Shown: in pieces, positions 17,889 through 25,719 of the stretch | Layout: every line of letters begins with the position of its first letter | Numbering within the stretch: position 1 is the stretch's first letter | Assembly: GCA_029262355.1 (NCBI GenBank) | Contig: JAJCZO010000163.1 | Span: 19,744-83,743 of the forward strand | Origin: Deltaproteobacteria bacterium | Lineage (GTDB): Bacteria > Desulfobacterota > Binatia > UBA12015 | Direction of reading: 5' to 3' | Length of the DNA: 64,000 nucleotides | Made by a program: the position numbers and the translations under genes | Notes under the pieces: generated by a model | The model's database searches: none | The model's input: only the letters and a program-made list of their open reading frames with translations | Told to the model about the DNA's origin: nothing

Positions 17889-18851
17889 TCAGGCCACAGG
17901 CTTTCTGCCTTCGCGCTCTGCCCAGGGGCTCGGCTGGATCGGAACTCCGAGCTTGCGGGCCGTCACCTGGGTGAGCTCCGCGCCGAAGAGCACGATCTGC
18001 GCCGAGTAGTAGACCCAGACCAAGAGGACCGCGAGAGATCCGGCTGCGCCGAACACGGAGGAGATGGACGAGCGGCCGAGGTACAGGCCGATCATCATCT
18101 TGCCCAGCGCAAACAAGACGGCCGTTGCGAAGCCGCCCGCCAACGCCTCCTTCCAGCGGATCTCCGCATCCGGAAGGACGCGGAAGATGAGCGCGAAGAG
18201 GGCAGTGGCCATCGCGAGCGAGACCAACCCGCTCACGGCCTGCGCGCCAACCTCTCCGGCGGCCCCGACCGTGCGCATCTGATCCGCGACCGCGGCGACG
18301 GTCGCGCTCGCGACCAGTGAGACGAGAAGCAGGAATCCGACCGACACGACGATCCCGAGCGAGACGAGCCGGGCCCGAACGAAACGGCCTACGCCCGAGC
18401 GGCTCGGGTTCGGTTTGAGGTCGAAGATCTGGTTCAGCGCCGCCTGGAGTTGCGCGAACACGCCCGAGGCACCGAACATCGCCGTTGCCAGGCCAATCAT
18501 GCCAGCCCAGCTCGCGGTGTCGCCCTGGGCCGCACGGGCGATCAGGTCTTCGATCAGGCCGCCGCTCTCTTCGCCAACGAGACCGCGGAACTGTTCAGAG
18601 AGGTGGCCGCCGGCTGCCTCGGAGCCGAGGAAGAAGGCGGTTAGCGACAGGATCACCAGCACGAGTGGCGCGATCGCGAACACGGTATAGTACGCGAGCG
18701 CCGCGCCGAGTTGGAGTCCGCGGTCCTCGCCGTACTCTCTAAAGGTCTCGCGTAGAACGTCCCAGGTCCATCGCCACCCGGTCAGGGTTTCGTCGTCCGA
18801 GGGGCCCACCGTGTCAGCGTCGCCTGACCGGGACCCGTTGCCCTCCACCAC
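17889..18851 (-). CDS. YihY/BrkB family inner-membrane protein
   Basis: About 320 aa from GTG 18851 (GTG 18848 is equivalent). The frame continues to 18986, but that part lies within the low-complexity end of the slp gene and reads as threonine/alanine-rich shadow. Family pattern: LGAALAYYTVFAIAPLVLVI, a GASGVFAQLQAALNQIFDL segment, RVLPDAEIRWKEALAGG, FGAAGSLAVLLVWVYYSAQ and LFGAELTQVTA. Six membrane helices are expected. YihY homologues were once called RNase BN in error; their function is unknown. The 5' end overlaps the end of the upstream slp gene, so the two are likely cotranscribed. Confidence 0.9.
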   Translation of the reverse strand: MVEGNGSRSGDADTVGPSDDETLTGWRWTWDVLRETFREYGEDRGLQLGAALAYYTVFAIAPLVLVILSLTAFFLGSEAAGGHLSEQFRGLVGEESGGLIEDLIARAAQGDTASWAGMIGLATAMFGASGVFAQLQAALNQIFDLKPNPSRSGVGRFVRARLVSLGIVVSVGFLLLVSLVASATVAAVADQMRTVGAAGEVGAQAVSGLVSLAMATALFALIFRVLPDAEIRWKEALAGGFATAVLFALGKMMIGLYLGRSSISSVFGAAGSLAVLLVWVYYSAQIVLFGAELTQVTARKLGVPIQPSPWAEREGRKPVA

Positions 18852-19578
18852 TCCCGACGTTCCCACGGCTTCCTCCTCGCACCATTCGGGCGGCCCGGTG
18901 GGGCGCGCGTCCGCGACCGCCGCCTCCCCGGTAGCCGTACCGGTACGGGTAGCGATATCGGTAGCCGTATCCAGAACCATAACCATAGTAGGGCGCGCCC
19001 CAGCCGGCGCCGATCCAGGGGCCTCCCCAGTAGGGGCCCCACCCGTACGGGTAACCGTAGCCGTAACCGCCGTACCCGTATGGTCCGCCCCAGCCGTACC
19101 CGAAGAACGGGTACGCGGGGTAGGGTGCGTAGTACGCCCGCCGAGGCCACAAGTACACGACGTCGGCGGCCACTTCGGGAACCCGAAGGTCGAACGACTC
19201 GAAGCGCTGCGTAGCCTCTCGGGCGATCACGCCCGTGGTCGTGATGGAGCGGCCCTTCTCGTAGACCTCGGGGTCGTAGAAGCCGGGGGCGCACGCACGA
19301 TAGCGTCCGTCGACCGCATCGGACTGCTCGGGCTTTGCACGTGAGTCCAGCGGCCGCCCCAGCACGTTGAAGCACGTGTGATGCTTCGTGTGTGAGACGG
19401 AGACGATCTGCCCGCCCCAGCGCACGTACGCGCCGGTGCGCTGTTCCAACGCCGCCTCGGTCGGCGAGATCGGGGTGTAGAAATCACCCCGCAGTGCCTG
19501 CGGGGTGCTCGCACAGGCCGCGAGCAGCGCCCCTGCCGCTACGGCGAGGACGCACGGGATGGCTGGGGTCTTGGGCAT
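18814..19578 (-). CDS. Slp/YeaY-family outer-membrane lipoprotein with Gly/Tyr-rich tail
   Basis: 254 aa from ATG 19578, preceded on the minus strand by AGAGGAG. A lipoprotein signal ends in LLAAC (Cys22). Residues ~25-150 match the Slp family (starvation-inducible outer-membrane lipoprotein): VRWGGQIVSVSHTKHHTCFN, a CAPGFYDPEVYEKGRSITTTG segment in two parts, and a predicted small beta-barrel-like fold. The last ~100 residues depart from the family: a Tyr/Gly/Trp/Pro-rich low-complexity tail followed by an Arg/Gly end. The 3' end overlaps the BrkB-type gene. The ORF extends upstream to 19857 without signal-like or coding-like sequence, so the internal start is used. Confidence 0.85.
   Translation of the reverse strand: MPKTPAIPCVLAVAAGALLAACASTPQALRGDFYTPISPTEAALEQRTGAYVRWGGQIVSVSHTKHHTCFNVLGRPLDSRAKPEQSDAVDGRYRACAPGFYDPEVYEKGRSITTTGVIAREATQRFESFDLRVPEVAADVVYLWPRRAYYAPYPAYPFFGYGWGGPYGYGGYGYGYPYGWGPYWGGPWIGAGWGAPYYGYGSGYGYRYRYPYRYGYRGGGGRGRAPHRAARMVRGGSRGNVGSGGGQRVPVRRR
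18925..19125 (-). repeat. low-complexity tract encoding Gly/Tyr-rich repeats in slp
   Basis: Imperfect short repeats built around CCGTA(T/C)CCGTA-like units encode alternating Gly-Tyr, Tyr-Pro and Tyr-Arg pairs. Such tracts can slip during replication, so length may vary between strains. Confidence 0.6.
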
Positions 19579-20060
19579 GGCTCCTCTTTGAGTATGAACG
19601 CCCGGTTCGTTCCGAGCAACGTGTCGCGGCCCGGGCGCAGCCGGACCTCCCTTCGTGCGGTAGCAACACGTTTGGTCGAGCTTTAGGCCCTCGAAGTTCT
19701 CGTCCCGGTTCCCGGTCGTCTCGGGGGCCCTGAGGAGGGGGTGGCCGGCCGGCGAAGTCCCGACGGCCACGGTGGTTCGATCGACGGCGGACGCCGTCCC
19801 AGGAAGGTCTTCGGATGTCTCTGTTTCTTCCGTCGTGCGCATTCGACCTATCTGCACGATGGGTGAAAGAGGCTCGGCAGTCGTCGTCAGGCGATGTCGT
19901 CGGAAAACGGAGTCCGGAGAAACCGTCCGGCGCCTTGATGTCGGGCGAGACGATTTGTCACTCGCGATGTCAGAAAAATTTGTGCTTTAGGGCGGCCAGC
20001 AGGTCGTCGATTACCGCACTAGGCACGGCTGTGCAGTTAGGGCTTGCCTGGACCGACGCG
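19579..20060. other. divergent intergenic region between slp and the glycan operon
   Basis: About 480 bp with no convincing gene; small open frames here (for example 19772-19990) have no ribosome site or coding character. It should contain the promoters for slp (minus) and the glycan operon (plus). A locally AT-rich stretch around 19970-19995 is the most promoter-like part, but I see no well-spaced -35/-10 pair and no riboswitch I recognise. Confidence 0.4.
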
Positions 20061-21917
20061 ATGACGAACCGCAGGGCGACACGACGAACGGACAGCCTCG
20101 ATCGGAGATCGAGCGGGCAGCTCTCGACCCTGCTGCACGTCGCCACCGTACCGTTGACCCTTCGATTCCTGCGCGATCAGATCTGCCGTCTGCCAGCGGA
20201 AGGACTCGTGCCGCATGTCGCATCGGCACCCGGTGACGCCGATGAGCTGGCCCACTTCGAGCGGACGGAACGGGTTTTCACGCATCCCGTGCCCATGACG
20301 AGGAAAGTCAGCCCGTTTCGGGACCTGCGTTCCCTGATCCATCTCAGCGCGCTCGTGCAGCGCCTCGCGCCGACGGTGGTGCACGCACATACGCCGAAAG
20401 CGGGGTTGCTCGGCATGGTGGCGGCCGCGGTGACGGCCACGCCGGTTCGGATCTATCAGCTGCGGGGTTTGCCCCACCTCACGAGCGGCAGAGTCGGGGG
20501 GGCGATCCTCCGTGCCGCCGACCGGCTCGCATGCCGCCTGGCCCACCGAGTGATCTGCGTCAGTCCCTCGCTCCGTGCTCAGGCCATCACCGACGGAGTC
20601 TGCGCGCCGGCCAAGATCGAGGTTCTGGGCTCCGGAAGTGGCCAGGGGGTGGATCTTGGGCACTTCGCCCCGGAACGATTCGACACCGATGCGCGAGGTA
20701 GGCTCCTCGATGGGCTCGGTATCCCCCACGACGCCGAGATTCTTGGATTCGTCGGTCGTCTGGTGCGCGACAAGGGCGTGGTGGAGCTTGCGGCCGCCTG
20801 GGCCGGGCTGCGCGTGGACTTCCCGAAGGCACACCTGCTGATGCTGGGGCCTTCCGAGGATCGGGATGCGACTCCGGCCGCGGTCCTGCGCGATCTGCGG
20901 GCGGATTCGCGGGTCCACGTTCTTGGCCTCGTGGCCGATCCCGCTCCGTACTACGCGATCATGGACGTCGTTGCGCTGCCCACCGCGCGCGAGGGCTTCC
21001 CCAACGTGCTGCTCGAGGCGGCGGCCATGGAAGTGGCGGTCGTCGCGAGCGCCGTCGACGGGTGCACGGATGCCGTACGACACCGCGAAACGGGATGGCT
21101 CGTGGAGCCCGGTTCCGCAGCTGCCGTTCGCGAGGCACTCGAGCGCTACCTTCGCGATCCCGAGCTACGCGCTCGGCACGGCCGAGCGGCCCGCGCTCGG
21201 GTAGAGGCCGAGTTCTCCCAAGACGTCATGACTGCGCGTGTCCACGCGCGGTACCGGACGCTGGTGCGCTCGGTGCCGCGGTTGCGGCGTCGGCGCCGTG
21301 CGCGAAATGCGTGGATGAAGCGAGCGTTCGACGTGTGGGCCGCCGCCGCCGCGCTCGCGCTCTCGTTGCCGATCGCTCTCGTCGTCGCGGTCGTCGTGGC
21401 CGCGTCGATGGGCCGTCCGATCTTCTTCCGGCAACTGCGGCCAGGGCTCCACGGGAAGATCTTTCGTGTTTGCAAGTTTCGCACGATGAGTGACGAGCAC
21501 GATCGCGACGGCATGCTCCTGCCGGATGAACGCCGGCTGGGACGCGTGGGGCGCTGGCTTCGCTCGACCGGTCTCGACGAGTTGCCACAGCTCTGGAGCG
21601 TTCTGCGGGGCGACATGAGCATCGTCGGGCCGCGGCCCCTTCTTGTGCAATACCTCGATCGCTACACGCCGGACCAGGCGAAGCGACACGACGTCAAGCC
21701 AGGGCTCACTGGATGGGCCCAGATCCACGGCCGAAACGCGCCACCCTGGGACGTCAAATTCGCCTACGATCAGTGGTACGCCGAGCACGGCTCCTTTCTG
21801 CTGGATCTCTGGATTCTGGCCAGAAGCGCGACCGTCCTTCTGAGCCGTGCTGGCGTTGGACATGGTGACCTCGACACGATGCCGGAGTTCCAAGGCAGCG
21901 CACCGGGAGGACTCTGA
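20061..21917 (+). CDS. fused GT4 glycosyltransferase and monotopic phosphoglycosyl transferase
   Basis: 618 aa from ATG 20061. Residues ~1-405 are a GT-B family 4 glycosyltransferase: VVHAHTPKAGLLGM, FVGRLVRDKGVVEL, and the E-x7-E motif REGFPNVLLEA with E311/E319. Residues ~417-610 are a PglC/WcaJ-type small PGT: WMKRAFDVWAAAAALALSLP (re-entrant membrane helix), FRVCKFRTMSDEHD, the catalytic Asp-Glu dyad in LDELPQLW (D506-E507), LRGDMSIVGPRPLLVQYL and KPGLTGWAQIHGRN. The PGT moves a sugar-1-phosphate from UDP-sugar to undecaprenyl phosphate; the GT4 domain would add the next sugar. The downstream genes are PglD-, PglE- and PglF-like, so the first sugar is probably di-N-acetylbacillosamine. 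In Campylobacter these two steps (PglC, PglA) are separate proteins. Confidence 0.93.
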   Translation: MTNRRATRRTDSLDRRSSGQLSTLLHVATVPLTLRFLRDQICRLPAEGLVPHVASAPGDADELAHFERTERVFTHPVPMTRKVSPFRDLRSLIHLSALVQRLAPTVVHAHTPKAGLLGMVAAAVTATPVRIYQLRGLPHLTSGRVGGAILRAADRLACRLAHRVICVSPSLRAQAITDGVCAPAKIEVLGSGSGQGVDLGHFAPERFDTDARGRLLDGLGIPHDAEILGFVGRLVRDKGVVELAAAWAGLRVDFPKAHLLMLGPSEDRDATPAAVLRDLRADSRVHVLGLVADPAPYYAIMDVVALPTAREGFPNVLLEAAAMEVAVVASAVDGCTDAVRHRETGWLVEPGSAAAVREALERYLRDPELRARHGRAARARVEAEFSQDVMTARVHARYRTLVRSVPRLRRRRRARNAWMKRAFDVWAAAAALALSLPIALVVAVVVAASMGRPIFFRQLRPGLHGKIFRVCKFRTMSDEHDRDGMLLPDERRLGRVGRWLRSTGLDELPQLWSVLRGDMSIVGPRPLLVQYLDRYTPDQAKRHDVKPGLTGWAQIHGRNAPPWDVKFAYDQWYAEHGSFLLDLWILARSATVLLSRAGVGHGDLDTMPEFQGSAPGGL

Positions 21918-21919
21918 GC

Positions 21920-22576
21920 GTGCGCGAGTTGCTGATCTTCGGCGCCGGCGGGCACGGCAAGGTGCTGCTCGATACGGCCCGCGCTGCTGGATGGAGGGTC
22001 GTTGCCGTTGCCGACGGTGCGGAGGAACGCCGCGGAGACACGCTACTGCGATCGTCGATCAACGTGATTGGCGTCGAGGAGGCGGTGGGTTGTTGCAGGG
22101 AGCGGGGAGCTCTTGCGGTCGTCGCCGTCGGCGACAATCGTCGCCGCGCCGTCCTCTTTGCGAGTTTCGTCGTCGCCGGAGTGGAGATGGCGAGTGTGGT
22201 TCATCCGGGGGCGCAGGTGTCCGCCCACGCGAAGATCGGAGCCGGCGCGGTCATTTACGCCGGAGCCATCGTCCAGACCGGTGCCTGTGTCGGTGACGAC
22301 GTGATCCTCAATACGGCGAGCAGTGTGGATCACGACGGTGTCGTGGAGGCGCACGCTCACGTGGGTCCGGGAGCCCACCTCGGCGGCTGCGCGCGGATCG
22401 GCCCGGGAGCGCATCTCGGTCTCGGTGCCCTGATTCGAGATGGGGTCTCGGTCGGAGAGTGGAGCGTGGTCGGTATGGGTGCGGTGGTCGTCGCCGACGT
22501 CCCCGATCACGTCGTTGCGTACGGCTGTCCGGCCTCCGTCGTCGGTCCGAACCCCGCGCAGGTGCAAGCAGCATGA
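21920..22576 (+). CDS. PglD/NeuD-family sugar O/N-acetyltransferase
   Basis: 218 aa from GTG 21920, two bases after the fused transferase gene. An N-terminal Rossmann-like half (LLIFGAGGHGKVLLDTARAA) is followed by a left-handed beta-helix of hexapeptide repeats (GAQVSAHAKIGAGAVIYAG and onward) with the catalytic-type His in ASSVDHDGVV and the C-terminal VYG/AYGCPASVVG acetyl-CoA segment. In the bacillosamine pathway PglD N-acetylates UDP-4-amino-sugar. The ATGA overlap with the aminotransferase gene supports a shared pathway. Perosamine- or FucNAc4N-specific acetyltransferases of the same family are alternatives. Confidence 0.9.
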   Translation: MRELLIFGAGGHGKVLLDTARAAGWRVVAVADGAEERRGDTLLRSSINVIGVEEAVGCCRERGALAVVAVGDNRRRAVLFASFVVAGVEMASVVHPGAQVSAHAKIGAGAVIYAGAIVQTGACVGDDVILNTASSVDHDGVVEAHAHVGPGAHLGGCARIGPGAHLGLGALIRDGVSVGEWSVVGMGAVVVADVPDHVVAYGCPASVVGPNPAQVQAA

Positions 22577-23703
22577 AGCAGATTCTTCTCTCGCCACCGC
22601 ACATGTCGGCCATCGCGCGAAGCCTTCTTCTGGACGCCTTCGACTCGAACTGGGTGGCCCCGGAAGGCCCACACGTCGAGGCGTTCGAGCGGGAGAACGC
22701 GGCCCTTGCGCGCCGCGAGAGAGCCGTGGCGCTCACCAGCGGAACCGCGGGTCTTCATCTCTCCTTGGTGCTGTTGGGAATGGAGCCGGGCGACGAGGTG
22801 TACACGTCGACCCTGACGTTTGCCGCGACGGCCAACGCGATTCGGTACGTCGGGGCGACCCCGGTCTTCGTCGATAGTGACCCCGCGAGTTGGAACATGG
22901 ATCCGGACCTGCTGGCCGAGGCGCTTGCGGACGCAGATCGCCGCGGGAAGCTTCCGAAGGCGGTCCTGGTGGTCGATCTCTACGGCCAGTGCGCCGAGTA
23001 CGATCGAATTCTTCCGGTGTGCGAGCGCTACGGCATTCCGGTGATCGAGGACGCCGCGGAGGCACTGGGCGCGCGCTATCAAGCGCGCCCCGCCGGTAGC
23101 TTCGGCGACCTCTCCGTCTTCTCCTTCAACGGCAACAAGATCATCACCGCCGGTGGCGGGGGGATGCTCGTCACCGATCGTCACGACTGGGCCGATCGCG
23201 CTCGATTCCTGGCGCGCCAGGCGCGCGATCCCGCGCCGCACTACGAGCACTCTACCCTGGGCTTCAACTATGCGATGAGCAATCTCCTCGCGGCCACGGG
23301 GCGTGGCCAGCTGCAGGTGTTGCCCCAGCGCGTTCGTGCTCGTCGCGCGAACAACGCCTTCTACCGAGACGCCCTGAAGTGCGCCCCGGGCTTGGAGTTC
23401 ATGCCGGCGCTTCCCGACAGCGAGAGCACCTTCTGGCTCTCGGTGATGATGGTCGACCCCGAGGCCTTCGGAGCCACCCGTAACGACGTTCGCGAGAAGC
23501 TCGCCGGTCACGACATCGAGTCGCGTCCGGCCTGGAAACCCATGCACCTTCAGCCTGTCTATCGAGATTGCCGCTTCATCGGGGGCGGGGTTGCGGAGGC
23601 GATCTTCGAGGCCGGGCTCTGCCTACCGAGCGGATCCGACCTCACCACACCGCAGCTCGAAGTGGTGTGCGATCTGATTCTGAGAACCGGAAGAGGTCTG
23701 TAG
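22573..23703 (+). CDS. DegT/DnrJ/EryC1/StrS aminotransferase, PglE-like
   Basis: 376 aa, ATG overlapping the previous stop (ATGA). PLP-dependent sugar aminotransferase: DSNWVAPEGPHVEAFE, ALTSGTAGLHLSLVLLG, VDLYGQCAEYD, IEDAAEALGARY with the PLP-binding Asp, and FSFNGNKIITAGGGGM with the Schiff-base Lys. The C-terminal W-K-P-M-H-L-Q-P segment is typical. It transfers an amino group from glutamate to C4 of a UDP-4-keto-6-deoxy-HexNAc in the presumed pathway. Flanked by acetyltransferase and 4,6-dehydratase genes in the order PGT, D, E, F. Exact substrate inferred from context. Confidence 0.94.
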   Translation: MKQILLSPPHMSAIARSLLLDAFDSNWVAPEGPHVEAFERENAALARRERAVALTSGTAGLHLSLVLLGMEPGDEVYTSTLTFAATANAIRYVGATPVFVDSDPASWNMDPDLLAEALADADRRGKLPKAVLVVDLYGQCAEYDRILPVCERYGIPVIEDAAEALGARYQARPAGSFGDLSVFSFNGNKIITAGGGGMLVTDRHDWADRARFLARQARDPAPHYEHSTLGFNYAMSNLLAATGRGQLQVLPQRVRARRANNAFYRDALKCAPGLEFMPALPDSESTFWLSVMMVDPEAFGATRNDVREKLAGHDIESRPAWKPMHLQPVYRDCRFIGGGVAEAIFEAGLCLPSGSDLTTPQLEVVCDLILRTGRGL

Positions 23704-25719
23704 ATGACTCCAACACGCGCACGCGCGATGCACGACCTGGTCGACCTGAGTCTGCTGTTCGCGGCTTTCGTCGGGGCCTATCTCTTGCGGTTCGACAGCG
23801 GGATTCCCCCCGGGCACGTGGAGTTTGGCGTCGCCGCGGCACCGTACGTGATTCTGCTGCAATACTGCATGTTGATTGGCGCCGGCGTGCCCCGCTTTGC
23901 CTGGCGCTTCGTCGGGATACGGGAGGCGGGGCGGATTCTCCTTGCGACGGGACTCGCGACGGCGGTTCTTCTATTCGTCCGCTTCGCCGTCCCGTGGTTG
24001 GCGCCGTCGGTGCCGATTTACCCGGTGTTGCCGCTGGGCGTGATCGTCTTCGACGGAGTTCTGGCATTCCTGTTCGTGGTGGGCATCCGAGTGGCTCGGC
24101 GCGGCGTTCTGGACATGTGGGCGCGCCGGTCCCGCGCGGTCCCGACGCGCCAGGCCCCGACGCTCTTGATCGGCGCCGGGGAGGTCGGTGCGCGGGTTGC
24201 GCGCGAGCTGCTTGCGCGTCCTGAGCTCGGCATGCGCCCCATCGGCTTCGTCGACGACGACCCGCTCAAGCAGGGTCTGGACATCAATGGACTTCCGGTA
24301 CTCGGGGTGACAGCGGCAATCGCGGAGCTGGCCGACGATCGGCTGGTGCGGCGCGCGGTCATCAGCATCGCGAACGTCGATGGTTCGACGGTTCGTCGGC
24401 TGAAAGAGCTCTGCGAGACCGCGGGCGTGAAGCCCCAGATCGTGCCGAGCCTCCACGAGCTCCTCATCGACGAGATCGACGTCATCCGGATGCGCGACGT
24501 GTCGATCGAGGATCTTCTGCGGCGTGAGGTCGTTTCTCTCGACGAGGCATCGGCGCGCCGGTCCTACGCGGGCAAAGTGGTTCTGGTGACGGGGGCCGCA
24601 GGCTCCATTGGCTCCGAGATTTGTCGGCAGATCGCCCGGCTTGGCCCCGCGAAGCTGATTCTCGCCGAACGGGCCGAACCCAGCCTGTTCGCGGTCGACC
24701 GTGAGCTCCGCAAGGCGGGATATGGCCATCTGCTGGAGGCGGTCCTCTGTGATGTTTGCGATGCCGACCGGATGCGGATGGTGTTCGAAAAGCACCGACC
24801 GCAGGTGGTCTTTCACGCGGCCGCCCACAAGCACGTGCCGATGGTCGAGGCGAACATCTCCGAGGCGGTGCGGAATAACGTGTTCGGAACCCGGGTGGTC
24901 GCCGATGCGGCACACGACCTCGGAGTGGAAGCCTTCGTCCTGATCAGCTCGGACAAGGCCGTGAATCCGACTTCAATCATGGGTGGCACCAAGCGACTGG
25001 CCGAGATGTACCTGCAGGCGCGGTGGCAGGACTCCAAGACCCGATTCATGGCGGTGCGCTTCGGCAATGTCCTCGACTCGGCTGGCTCGGTCTTGCCGAT
25101 CTTCCGCGAACAGATCGCGGCTGGTGGTCCGGTCACGGTCACGCACTCCGCGATGACCCGCTACTTCCTGACCATCCCGGAGGCGACCCAGCTCGTTCTC
25201 GAGGCTGGTGCGATGGGCGAGGGGGGCGAGGTCTTTCTGCTCGACATGGGCGAGCCGGTACGAATCGCCGACCTCGCCAGCGACCTGATCCGCCTCTCCG
25301 GGTTCGAGCCGGGCAAGGACATCGAGATCGAATACACCGGGATTCGCCCCGGTGAGAAGCTATTCGAAGAACTCAGCTTCGACCCTGAGAACATGGCACG
25401 AACGCAGAACGAGAAGGTGTTCGTCGCCAAGCTGATGTCGGTTCGGTACGCGTACATGCAGAGGAGCCTGCGCCTGTTACGTGATGTTCTGTACTCACGC
25501 GACGAGGCAGACATCCGGCGTCTGCTCCACAGTCTCATTCCCGAGATGCAGGTGGGTCCCCCGGTTGGGCTCGGCGAGTTGTCGGCGCTGTTCGGCGAGC
25601 ACGAGGCCGAGGATGCGACGACGGAAGAGCCGGCGGCGGAGGATCGTCGCTTGCGTCTCCGACTCGTGGAGAGCGGCGTGCGCGGCGCGTCGCCTCGCTC
25701 GGGGCACGCGGCATCCTAA
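23704..25719 (+). CDS. membrane-bound NDP-HexNAc 4,6-dehydratase, PglF/CapD-like
   Basis: 671 aa; ATG at 23704 immediately follows the aminotransferase stop. The first ~130 residues hold four membrane helices, then a CoA-binding-like nucleotide domain (LLIGAGEVGARVARELLARP) and the catalytic SDR domain with VTGAAGSIGSEICRQIA (Gly loop ~297) and the active site SSDKAVNPTSIMGGTKRLAE. The non-canonical S-x-D-K replaces the usual Tyr motif, as in PglF, WbpM and FlaA1. It removes water from UDP-GlcNAc to form the 4-keto-6-deoxy sugar, the first step of bacillosamine synthesis. The C-terminal ~50 residues are acidic and variable. Confidence 0.94.
   Translation: MTPTRARAMHDLVDLSLLFAAFVGAYLLRFDSGIPPGHVEFGVAAAPYVILLQYCMLIGAGVPRFAWRFVGIREAGRILLATGLATAVLLFVRFAVPWLAPSVPIYPVLPLGVIVFDGVLAFLFVVGIRVARRGVLDMWARRSRAVPTRQAPTLLIGAGEVGARVARELLARPELGMRPIGFVDDDPLKQGLDINGLPVLGVTAAIAELADDRLVRRAVISIANVDGSTVRRLKELCETAGVKPQIVPSLHELLIDEIDVIRMRDVSIEDLLRREVVSLDEASARRSYAGKVVLVTGAAGSIGSEICRQIARLGPAKLILAERAEPSLFAVDRELRKAGYGHLLEAVLCDVCDADRMRMVFEKHRPQVVFHAAAHKHVPMVEANISEAVRNNVFGTRVVADAAHDLGVEAFVLISSDKAVNPTSIMGGTKRLAEMYLQARWQDSKTRFMAVRFGNVLDSAGSVLPIFREQIAAGGPVTVTHSAMTRYFLTIPEATQLVLEAGAMGEGGEVFLLDMGEPVRIADLASDLIRLSGFEPGKDIEIEYTGIRPGEKLFEELSFDPENMARTQNEKVFVAKLMSVRYAYMQRSLRLLRDVLYSRDEADIRRLLHSLIPEMQVGPPVGLGELSALFGEHEAEDATTEEPAAEDRRLRLRLVESGVRGASPRSGHAAS

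Noticed and set aside
18925..19125. Short tandem units as a possible CRISPR or satellite
   Set aside because: Units are imperfect, in frame and encode the Gly/Tyr-rich tail of slp; there are no spacers.
19772..19990. 72-codon open frame in the slp/glycan intergenic region
   Set aside because: No ribosome site and random-looking composition; considered also as a riboswitch region but no known consensus was recognisable.
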